A stretch of DNA of 5,264 bases, taken from positions 1-5,264 of the forward strand of contig SKUI01000223.1 of NCBI GenBank assembly GCA_007122185.1. The letters are read 5' to 3'. The position numbers and the translations under genes were made by a program. Of the stretch, positions 1 to 5,158 are shown in pieces (the stretch's first letter is position 1; every line of letters starts with the position of its first letter). Origin of the DNA: Rhodothermia bacterium (lineage in GTDB: Bacteria > Bacteroidota > Rhodothermia > Balneolales > Natronogracilivirgulaceae). Below the pieces are notes generated by a model, which was not told where the DNA came from, did no database searches, and saw only the letters and a program-made list of their open reading frames with translations.

Positions 1-385
1 CCGTCAGCAATTTGACGCCATCACCACACAGCTCGAAGAAGACACGGTCAACGTCTACCTGCCGCGCTTCGAGATCGACTTCGACTATGAAGATATCATG
101 GCAGACCTGCAAACCATGGGCCTGACCCTGCCCTTCCACGCCCGCGATGCCGATTTCAGCCGCATCCACCCCGATGAAGAGCTTTTCATTTCCAACGTTA
201 TGCACCGTGCGGTGATCAAGGTGGATGAGGAAGGAAGCGAAGCGGCGGCCGTCACCGTCATCGAGATCAGCCGGGAAAGTGTCGGACCGCAGGAGCTGAC
301 CATCCGCCTGGACCGTCCGTTCCTGTTCTTCATCCGCGAAAAGGGCAGCAACACCATCCTCTTCATGGGCAAATATGCAGGATAG
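1..385 (+). CDS. Serpin (serine protease inhibitor family I4), C-terminal part
   Basis: The gene enters from the left edge; the reading frame starts at base 2 and 127 residues are visible, roughly the last third of a serpin (family length about 350-420). Visible family features, in order: a strand like VxLPRF (VNVYLPRFEIDF), the ADFSRI segment, the FISNVMHRAVIKVDEEG strand leading into the loop, the hinge EEGSEAAAVT (bases 227-256), the reactive-centre loop, and RLDRPFLFFI, which fits the PROSITE serpin pattern. The protein ends in LFMGKYAG. The small-residue hinge (Gly, Ser, Glu, three Ala, Val, Thr) is that of inhibitory serpins, which trap a protease covalently by inserting the cleaved loop into beta-sheet A. 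Counting from the hinge puts P1-P1' at Glu-Ser (275-280), next to an Arg (272-274). The signal peptide, if any, lies outside the window. Family is near certain; the target protease is unknown. Confidence 0.95.
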   Translation, partial: RQQFDAITTQLEEDTVNVYLPRFEIDFDYEDIMADLQTMGLTLPFHARDADFSRIHPDEELFISNVMHRAVIKVDEEGSEAAAVTVIEISRESVGPQELTIRLDRPFLFFIREKGSNTILFMGKYAG

Positions 386-404
386 ACCACTCCCGGGAGC
401 CCGA

Positions 405-464
405 ATGATCTTTCTTCTGGTCTCCTCACTCATTACATTGATCGTCATTTTGCTGACTGGGTGA
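405..464 (+). CDS. Candidate 19-residue single-span membrane peptide
   Basis: A 19-codon frame, MIFLLVSSLITLIVILLTG, begins 19 bases after the serpin stop on the same strand. GGGAG (395-399) sits 5 bases before its ATG, a good Shine-Dalgarno position. The peptide is almost entirely hydrophobic and just long enough for one membrane span. I do not recognise it; it is shorter than the KdpF-type and toxin-type small membrane proteins I could compare it with. A chance frame in a T-rich spacer is quite possible, since so short a frame carries no codon statistics. If real, it would be made from the serpin transcript. Confidence 0.3.
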   Translation: MIFLLVSSLITLIVILLTG

Positions 465-568
465 CACGGCCCGCCATATAAACAGTTTGGCCGGTGCCGC
501 CAGCCTTTTCGCAACCAGTTGTATAAGGCCCTAATAGCCATACGGCCCAGTCTGCGATAAAACTGCTG

Positions 569-591
569 GATGCGGCCGGCCCGGGCACATC
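569..591 (-). terminator. Candidate terminator hairpin after the transporter gene
   Basis: Read on the minus strand, a stem begins 4 bases after the transporter stop codon. GATGT pairs with GCATC (one G-T wobble), and an inner GCC/GGC extends it across a single bulged base, leaving a loop of about 6 bases. A TTTT run (562-559) follows, but only after 6 further bases, so this is not a textbook intrinsic terminator. Confidence 0.25.
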
Positions 592-595
592 GGAT

Positions 596-2827
596 TCAGT
601 CCAGATCCTCGCTTTTCAAAAGCACCTCGCCGAAGGCACTGTCTTTCGAGGCAAGCACCAGTACCGTAGTCGGCAGTCCCTCCAGGTTTTTATGGAGGTT
701 GTAATAGTAATCGGCAAATCTCTCTCCTGGTTGAGCCATCCCCAGGAAAATCAGATCGGCATCGGCCGAACTCCCGGCCAGGATATCTTTGAACTCCCGG
801 CCTTCCGCCTGAAGCACATGGATCTTTGCGGTGATGCGTATACGCCGCACAATGTTTTCCAGATTCTGTCGTGCCCTTTCAGCACCTTTTTGGTCTTTAA
901 CAACCATCTTGATACGCAATGTGGCACGCCTCCACAGCTGGCTGCTCTTGAGCAGATGGGCCAGGATCATCAGCAAACCACCATTGCCCTGCAATCCGCC
1001 CCACCAGACATCTATGATCTTCCGCTCTCCGAACAGTTTATCCTTGTTATCGTGTACGATCACCACATTGCGGTTCAGATCGTGGAACGTGGCAATGATA
1101 TGGCTGTAATGATCGATCGATGCTTCATTCTCTGTGTCCCCCATGACAATCGTATTGGGGACCAGCTCCCCGAGGCCGTATGATTCCGCCATCCTGGCCA
1201 TACCCTTGTACGGGTCCGAAGCTGTAGTCACCCTGACAAGGCACTGGATTCCTTTTTTGGCCATACTTTCCCTGATCTGCTTCTCCAGGGCTTTCTTGCG
1301 GCCCAACCCCATTTCGCTGCTTTTCAGGATGGATGAAAGTGTAAGGATACCCCGGTTGAGGGTAATGGAAGAAGCAAATTCCACAAGATGGAACCGCCGT
1401 GACGGTGCTCCGGTGAAGACCAGCGGATGAGGCCGCCATGTTTTGGCATCTTCTTCCACTCTGATGCGCATAAGCCCGGCACGGATCAGTGCCATCCAGA
1501 TGCCACGGCGCACATCCCCCCAGGCCGTTCTGAGCTCACGGCTTCGCAGCCATATGAATACAATTGCTACAAAAATCAGGGCGATGACGGTCGCCAGGGC
1601 ATTGATGAGGAACATCACGATCATACATCCGATCGCACCCAGCATCGAAAAACTCCAGTGGACCCGGAACTTCGGGCGGAAGGACGGGCTGTTGAGCAGG
1701 CGCTCGATTCCTGCCGTCATATTGAGGACCCCGTACGTGGTCAGGAAGAACATGGTCAGTATCGGGGCGATCAGGTTCAGGCTCCCATACCAGACCGCCA
1801 CCAGGGCCACGCCCATTGTCAGCAAGGTGCCGATCCGGGGGATGTCGTCCTTTCCTTCACCCCTTCCAAGCCAGCGCATCCATTTTGGGAGCACACCGTC
1901 ACGTGCCAGCGCCTGAAGCACGCGGGGCGCCCCGAGTATGCTTCCTACCGCGCTTGAGAGCGTTGCCCCCCAGACCCCGATCAGGATGGCATCGCCCCAC
2001 CAGGCCATTTCACGCATAATGAGTGGATTGTCGATCAAGGCAGCAGCATCGGCACGGCCGGCCAGCAGGACCGGCAGGGTCATGTAGATCAGATATCCCA
2101 CCCCGATGGCCGCGAAGGTTCCAAGCGGAATGGACCGGGTCGGATTCTTAAGGTCGCCGGACATATTCACTCCGGCCATAATACCCGTAACTGCCGGGAA
2201 AAAGACGGCGAACACAATCCAGAAGCCTTCCGATTGCCGTTCCGCTACCTGTATCGCATCGGGATGCGAGGGTTCCACCGGACCGCCCAGGACAAACGAT
2301 AACAGGGAAAGCGCAATGCCGAACATGATGAAATACTGTGCACGGATGGCAACCCTTGCGGAAATGAGCGCGAGTCCGGCCACGGCAACCGTCGTAACGA
2401 GTCCAACAGCACGGAAACTGAGCTGCGGAAAGACGCTGACCAGACTTTCTGCGAATCCGACCGTGTACAGCGCGACCGAGAGCGCCTGTGCGAGGTAAAG
2501 CGGAATGCCGATGGCTCCGCCCGACTCAATGCCCAGCGAGCGGCTGATCATGTAGTAGGCGCCGCCGGTCCGGACCCGCTGGTCCGTGGCTATGGCGGCA
2601 ATGGACATGGCCGTCAGGAAGGTGATGCTGGTAGAGAGGGTTACGATCACCAGCGTGCCAGTGAGACCGACGTTACCGACGACCCAACCGAAGCGCAGGT
2701 ACATGATCACGCCCAGAATCGTGAGCACGGACGGTGTAAACACCCCTCCGAACGTTCCAAGGCCACCTTCCGACGAAGGAAGGACCTGTTCGCTTGCAGG
2801 GGAATTTTTGTTGTTGCGGATATTCAC
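596..2827 (-). CDS. Cation-chloride cotransporter, SLC12 / Na-K-Cl type (APC superfamily)
   Basis: This 743-residue inner-membrane carrier matches the SLC12 family along its length. The N-terminal GTFGGVFTPS runs into TM1 (about 28-50, with YLRFGWVVGNVGL); about 12 spans end near residue 427. Family landmarks are the TM3 motif ALYTVGFAE, the TM6 stretch FFPAVTGIMAGVNMSGDLKN and the TM8 stretch ATLSSAVGS followed by APRVLQALARDG. Residues 460-743 form the cytosolic SLC12 C-terminal domain (FHLVEFASSITLNRGIL; ADLIFLGMAQPGERF). By alignment from memory to zebrafish NKCC1, the K+ residues Tyr121, Pro211 and Thr214 and the Na+ residues Ala288, Ser291 and Ser292 are kept, favouring Na+-coupled transport over K-Cl transport; the TM1 Asn of NKCC1 is Thr36. 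Transported ions are therefore inferred. The start is GTG; an in-frame TAA lies 15 bases upstream and no Shine-Dalgarno is visible. It stands alone, convergent with the serpin and divergent from the PLP-enzyme gene. Confidence 0.93.
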   Translation of the reverse strand: MNIRNNKNSPASEQVLPSSEGGLGTFGGVFTPSVLTILGVIMYLRFGWVVGNVGLTGTLVIVTLSTSITFLTAMSIAAIATDQRVRTGGAYYMISRSLGIESGGAIGIPLYLAQALSVALYTVGFAESLVSVFPQLSFRAVGLVTTVAVAGLALISARVAIRAQYFIMFGIALSLLSFVLGGPVEPSHPDAIQVAERQSEGFWIVFAVFFPAVTGIMAGVNMSGDLKNPTRSIPLGTFAAIGVGYLIYMTLPVLLAGRADAAALIDNPLIMREMAWWGDAILIGVWGATLSSAVGSILGAPRVLQALARDGVLPKWMRWLGRGEGKDDIPRIGTLLTMGVALVAVWYGSLNLIAPILTMFFLTTYGVLNMTAGIERLLNSPSFRPKFRVHWSFSMLGAIGCMIVMFLINALATVIALIFVAIVFIWLRSRELRTAWGDVRRGIWMALIRAGLMRIRVEEDAKTWRPHPLVFTGAPSRRFHLVEFASSITLNRGILTLSSILKSSEMGLGRKKALEKQIRESMAKKGIQCLVRVTTASDPYKGMARMAESYGLGELVPNTIVMGDTENEASIDHYSHIIATFHDLNRNVVIVHDNKDKLFGERKIIDVWWGGLQGNGGLLMILAHLLKSSQLWRRATLRIKMVVKDQKGAERARQNLENIVRRIRITAKIHVLQAEGREFKDILAGSSADADLIFLGMAQPGERFADYYYNLHKNLEGLPTTVLVLASKDSAFGEVLLKSEDLD

Positions 2828-2848
2828 GTTTGCAATTTCAATTTATCT

Positions 2849-2874
2849 GTGCATTTGTGTGCAGCTTAATGCAC
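2849..2874. promoter_or_regulatory. Inverted repeat, candidate operator
   Basis: GTGCAT and ATGCAC form a perfect 6-bp inverted repeat with a 14-base spacer; a further TGTGCA lies inside the spacer. It begins about 6 bases downstream of the start site expected from the transporter promoter and ends 21 bases before the GTG start codon. A bound protein here could block transcription, or the transcript could fold into a hairpin. No regulator gene is in view. Confidence 0.3.
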
Positions 2875-2886
2875 TCACACCTGCCA

Positions 2887-2916
2887 ATAATAAGAAAGCA
2901 TCCTCTGTAATCACAA
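2887..2916 (-). promoter_or_regulatory. Sigma70-like promoter for the cation-chloride cotransporter
   Basis: On the minus strand TTGTGA (2916-2911; 4 of 6 to TTGACA) is followed after 18 bases by TATTAT (2892-2887; 5 of 6 to TATAAT). The expected start site is near 2880, giving a leader of about 50 bases. It is the best promoter-like pair in the intergenic region. If the host uses the Bacteroidota promoter type (TTG / TAnnTTTG), this assignment would be wrong. Confidence 0.45.
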
Positions 2917-2921
2917 ACCGT

Positions 2922-2948
2922 GGGAACATATATCCAAATCGGGGAACA
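2922..2948. repeat. GGGAACA direct repeat, 20-bp period
   Basis: GGGAACA occurs at 2922-2928 and again at 2942-2948, so the copies start 20 bp apart, close to two helical turns and on the same DNA face. CGTG before the first copy and CACG at the end of the second add a weak inverted symmetry. The pair lies between the transporter's -35 box and the TATAAT facing the other way, a suitable place for one regulator to affect both genes. Confidence 0.25.
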
Positions 2949-2956
2949 CGATTTTT

Positions 2957-2962
2957 TATAAT
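2957..2962 (+). promoter_or_regulatory. Candidate -10 box toward the small ORF and PLP-enzyme gene
   Basis: A perfect TATAAT faces rightward, preceded by a T run. No convincing -35 element lies 16-18 bases upstream, so it would need an activator or be a chance match. It would give a leader of roughly 180 bases before the PLP-enzyme start and would include the whole 44-codon ORF. A second, poorer option is TATAAA near 3075-3080. Confidence 0.25.
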
Positions 2963-3020
2963 GAAGTGAAAAAAATCCGCGCAACCTCATATATTGGATA
3001 CGGAACCCGCAATTATTTTT

Positions 3021-3155
3021 ATGAAGCAAGCGGTAGCTGCAGGGCCGTTCCCTGGCTGGAAGCGAGACTGGAAGTATAAAGATACGGGAGCCCTGGAGGA
3101 GAGTATTTCAGACGGGACGATAAAAGTTTCAATTCCATTAAAAGGAGAGTTATGA
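3021..3155 (+). CDS. Candidate 44-residue ORF coupled to the PLP-enzyme gene
   Basis: An ATG at 3021 opens 44 codons that end in TGA at 3153-3155, overlapping the next ATG (3152-3154) as ATGA, a usual arrangement for translational coupling. The downstream gene's AGGAG lies inside its last codons. The product starts MKQAVAAGPFPGWKRDWKYK, is rich in Lys and Trp, ends DGTIKVSIPLKGEL, and has no membrane span and no Cys. The frame is open back to a TGA at 2967, so a TTG start at 2994 is also possible (53 residues). No strong Shine-Dalgarno precedes either start. I do not recognise the sequence. It could be a real small protein, a leader ORF setting translation of the enzyme, the 3' relic of a lost gene, or chance. 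Confidence 0.35.
   Translation: MKQAVAAGPFPGWKRDWKYKDTGALEESISDGTIKVSIPLKGEL
3143..3147 (+). promoter_or_regulatory. Ribosome binding site of the PLP-enzyme gene
   Basis: AGGAG is followed after 4 bases by the ATG at 3152, with AAAA before it. It fixes the start of the PLP-enzyme gene. It also lies within the last codons of the 44-codon ORF, so ribosomes finishing that ORF would pass over it. Confidence 0.75.
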
Positions 3156-4408
3156 AAAAAAAGAAACACACTTTCCGGCCGGAAAGCCTGATGATGTCTT
3201 ACGGTTACAAGCCCTCGCTTTCCGAGGGTGCCATCAAATCACCCATCTTCCTGACATCCACATTCGTATTCAAGACAGCCGAGGAGGGCAAGGCCTTCTT
3301 TGAGGTGGCCTGCGGGCTCCGTGAAAAATATCCTGACGAAGAACCCGGACTCATATACAGCCGGATGAACAACCCCGACCTCGAAATCCTGGAGGACCGG
3401 CTCTCGCTTTGGGACAAGTCCGACGACTGCGCCGTATTTGAAAGCGGGATGTCTGCTATTACCACCGTACTGCTTGAGTTCCTGAAACCCGGCGACCTGC
3501 TGTTGCACAGCATACCTCTCTACGGTGGAACGGATCACTTCATCCACCATTTCCTTCCAAAAATCGGGGTACATACGATCGGATTCAAGCCGCATCAGCG
3601 CAGGAATGAGATCGAACAGATACTCGAAGAAACCGGTCAGGCGGACCGGCTTGCCATGATTCTCATTGAGACGCCTGCCAATCCGACAAATGCGCTCATC
3701 GACATCGAATGCTGCAAGAAAATAGCCGACCGCTACAGCACGGATGACAAGAAGGTGTATCTGGCCGTGGACAATACCTTTATGGGTCCGATATGGCAAA
3801 AACCTCTCAAGCACGGGGCCGATTTTTCCATCTATTCGGCGACCAAGTACATTGGCGGACACAGTGACCTGATCGCAGGTGCATGTTGCGGCAGCAATGA
3901 GGTGATGACAAGGGTCAAATCACTGCGTACGCTGCTGGGCAACATGGCATCCCCACACACCGGCTGGCTGCTCATGCGCAGCCTGGAGACTCTCAAGGTG
4001 CGCATGGAGAAGCAGGCCAAAAACGCCCGCCGTATCGCTGAGTACCTGAATGGGCATCCCAAAGTGGAAAAGGTGTACTACCTGGGCCTTATCAAGCCGG
4101 GTACTCTGGCACACGAGATTTTCGAGCGCCAGTACACATCCACCGGGGCCATGATCTCCTTTGACATCAAGGGCGGTGAAGCAGAGGCGTTCCGGTTCAT
4201 CAATGCCCTGAAACTTGTCAAACTGGCCGTGAGCCTGGGAGGAACCGAGTCACTTGTGGAGCATCCAGCCACCATGACCCATGCGGGGGTCGACAAGGCG
4301 CATCTTAAGGAAGTGTCCGTTACCGATAAACTCGTGCGGCTTTCTATCGGTGTGGAGTACCACAAGGACCTGATATGGGATATAGAACAGGCGCTGGATG
4401 AGGTTTGA
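3152..4408 (+). CDS. Cystathionine gamma-synthase family PLP enzyme (Cys/Met metabolism)
   Basis: This 418-residue cytosolic PLP enzyme belongs to the family of cystathionine gamma-synthase, cystathionine lyases and methionine gamma-lyase. Visible active-site residues: Tyr69-Ser-Arg71 (phosphate contact from the partner subunit), Gly99-Met100, Tyr124 in PLYGGT (stacks on the cofactor), Asp207 in VDNTF (pyridine nitrogen), Lys232 in DFSIYSATKYIGGHS (Schiff base; fits the family's PROSITE pattern), SLGGTESL at 361-368, and Arg396 in VRLSIG (substrate carboxylate). The position that is Cys in classic methionine gamma-lyases (YGCT) is Gly125. About 15 extra residues lie near 51-65, and the usual NPT after YSR reads NPDLE. 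These mark a distinct subfamily commonly named only at family level. It could be a synthase using O-acyl-homoserine or a gamma/beta-lyase; the sequence does not decide. No other sulfur-metabolism gene is nearby. Its last 65 bases overlap the opposing DUF4236 gene. Confidence 0.93.
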   Translation: MKKKKHTFRPESLMMSYGYKPSLSEGAIKSPIFLTSTFVFKTAEEGKAFFEVACGLREKYPDEEPGLIYSRMNNPDLEILEDRLSLWDKSDDCAVFESGMSAITTVLLEFLKPGDLLLHSIPLYGGTDHFIHHFLPKIGVHTIGFKPHQRRNEIEQILEETGQADRLAMILIETPANPTNALIDIECCKKIADRYSTDDKKVYLAVDNTFMGPIWQKPLKHGADFSIYSATKYIGGHSDLIAGACCGSNEVMTRVKSLRTLLGNMASPHTGWLLMRSLETLKVRMEKQAKNARRIAEYLNGHPKVEKVYYLGLIKPGTLAHEIFERQYTSTGAMISFDIKGGEAEAFRFINALKLVKLAVSLGGTESLVEHPATMTHAGVDKAHLKEVSVTDKLVRLSIGVEYHKDLIWDIEQALDEV

Positions 4409-5030
4409 ACGCGGGGCAAACCACGCGATCGGAGAGCTGATCCAGGATTTCACGGATGTTGTGCGTCCTTGGCGCATCACGATCCAGCTCTTTCCGCAAT
4501 GCCAGGAGCACATCTACAATCCAGCGGTTTTTTCCGTTGAAAAACAGGTGTCCGGCAGTGGATACTGCCAGCAGCAGCAATCCGATCGCCATTACCACTC
4601 CGCCGAAAAGGCCTGCAGCGCCTCCCGGGAGCAGCAGCATTCCCGGAAGTGCCCCGAAATACAAGAGCCGTTCCGTGCGCGGAAGATCCGGGGCAGGAAA
4701 GGGATACGGCTTGCGGATCCGCACCGGTGAGGGAAAGGTTGCACCCGTATCCACAAACACCTCAACCATACCTCCGGTGGAACCGGCATATCCGTGTTCA
4801 GAAGCGGGCGGTGCTGCGTGCTGCGGTCCAAAGCGTGCGGGTGACCGCCCTCTTCCCTTCCGTGCATACTTCCGGTAGTAGAGGCCGCCACGTCCACCAT
4901 GGACGTAAGCGCCTCTTGGGCTCATCCCCGCCCGTGCCCCGGTGATGCCTCCGGAAACGCCGACGCCGCCTTTCGACAGGTTAAGCCGGACGGGGCCGAA
5001 ATTGAATCCCCTTCGCAGGTAAAATGCCAT
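4344..5030 (-). CDS. DUF4236 domain membrane protein of unknown function
   Basis: The first 55 or so residues match DUF4236: MAFYLRRGFNFGPVRLNLSK, then a Gly-rich stretch with GARAGMSPRGAYVHGGRGGLYYRKY (19 residues from PRGAYV onward). A Gly/Pro/Arg-rich linker (56-115) follows, then a hydrophobic region at about 121-164, enough for two closely spaced membrane spans, then a charged helix-like stretch (KELDRDAPRTHNIREILDQL, about 180-199) and a Pro-rich tail. No signal peptide is seen. DUF4236 has no established function known to me; it is often found at the N-terminus of otherwise variable proteins. The start is well supported by AGGAGG. Residues 208-228 are encoded antisense to the end of the PLP-enzyme gene, so the tail may be a late extension after loss of an earlier stop. 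Confidence 0.8.
   Translation of the reverse strand: MAFYLRRGFNFGPVRLNLSKGGVGVSGGITGARAGMSPRGAYVHGGRGGLYYRKYARKGRGRSPARFGPQHAAPPASEHGYAGSTGGMVEVFVDTGATFPSPVRIRKPYPFPAPDLPRTERLLYFGALPGMLLLPGGAAGLFGGVVMAIGLLLLAVSTAGHLFFNGKNRWIVDVLLALRKELDRDAPRTHNIREILDQLSDRVVCPAFKPHPAPVLYPISGPCGTPHR
4402..4422. repeat. 6-bp inverted repeat at the stop of the PLP-enzyme gene
   Basis: GGTTTG and CAAACC form a perfect stem around a 9-base loop (AACGCGGGG). The left arm runs through the PLP-enzyme stop codon; the whole repeat also lies inside the opposing DUF4236 gene. It could slow or end transcription from either side, but no T run follows on either strand. Confidence 0.2.
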
Positions 5031-5039
5031 TGCGGAAGT

Positions 5040-5045
5040 CCTCCT
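5040..5045 (-). promoter_or_regulatory. Ribosome binding site of the DUF4236 gene
   Basis: On the minus strand a full AGGAGG lies 9 bases before the ATG at 5030. It decides the start codon and is the main support, beside the DUF4236 match, that this hypothetical gene is expressed. Confidence 0.75.
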
Positions 5046-5158
5046 GACTCAGCTTATTATCACAATTCAGTGGATCCTGGACATATTGAACCATGCATGT
5101 TAACCATTCTTGTTGCAGCGTTCCACCCAATATAAGCGGCAAAAACCGGGAAGCAAGG

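Larger units (their letters stand above)
2828..3151. other. Divergent intergenic control region
   Basis: These 324 bases separate the leftward transporter gene from the rightward PLP-enzyme gene and are visibly richer in A and T than either. From left to right they hold a 6-bp inverted repeat, a sigma70-like promoter toward the transporter, a pair of GGGAACA repeats, a TATAAT facing the PLP enzyme, and a 44-codon ORF that overlaps the PLP-enzyme start. I looked for a SAM riboswitch pattern because of the sulfur-amino-acid enzyme downstream and found none. Confidence 0.7.

Noticed and set aside
488..509. A TGGC/GCCA hairpin followed by TTTT, as a terminator for the serpin transcript.
   Set aside because: The stem is only 4 bp with a mismatch next to it and the T run is short; too weak to annotate.
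574..586. Two overlapping 8-base palindromes, GGCCGGCC and GCCCGGGC.
   Set aside because: In GC-rich DNA such palindromes can occur by chance, and here they form the inner part of the candidate terminator hairpin.
692..1183. Plus-strand open frames inside the transporter gene (also 1427-1957, 1443-1916 and 2106-2498).
   Set aside because: They lie antisense to a gene with continuous SLC12 similarity and have no recognisable motifs or supporting start signals.
3040..3074. A CAGGG/CCCTG hairpin (3040-3054) and a CTGGAAG direct repeat (3056-3062, 3068-3074).
   Set aside because: Both are short, lie within the 44-codon frame, and can be explained by its codons (Pro-Gly-Trp-Lys and Asp-Trp-Lys).
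2963..3151. A SAM or other methionine-related riboswitch in the long leader of the PLP-enzyme gene.
   Set aside because: The conserved SAM-I core blocks and a paired P1 stem are not seen. The leader is better explained by an ORF.
2987..3169. A minus-strand 60-codon frame over the PLP-enzyme leader.
   Set aside because: No ribosome site or recognisable motif, and it runs against both the PLP-enzyme start and the better supported 44-codon plus-strand ORF.
3512..3535. Naming the PLP enzyme methionine gamma-lyase or metB.
   Set aside because: The lyase's active-site Cys is Gly here, and no residue or neighbour decides between synthase and lyase.
3239..3862. A long minus-strand open frame (207 codons) opposite the PLP-enzyme gene.
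   Set aside because: The plus strand carries a complete PLP-enzyme active site over the same bases. The antisense product shows no family features and no ribosome site; long antisense frames are common in GC-rich genes.
5051..5062. An extended -10 promoter (TGTGATAAT on the minus strand) for the DUF4236 gene.
   Set aside because: The first -10 base is wrong and no -35 box lies at a suitable distance; not strong enough to list as a feature.
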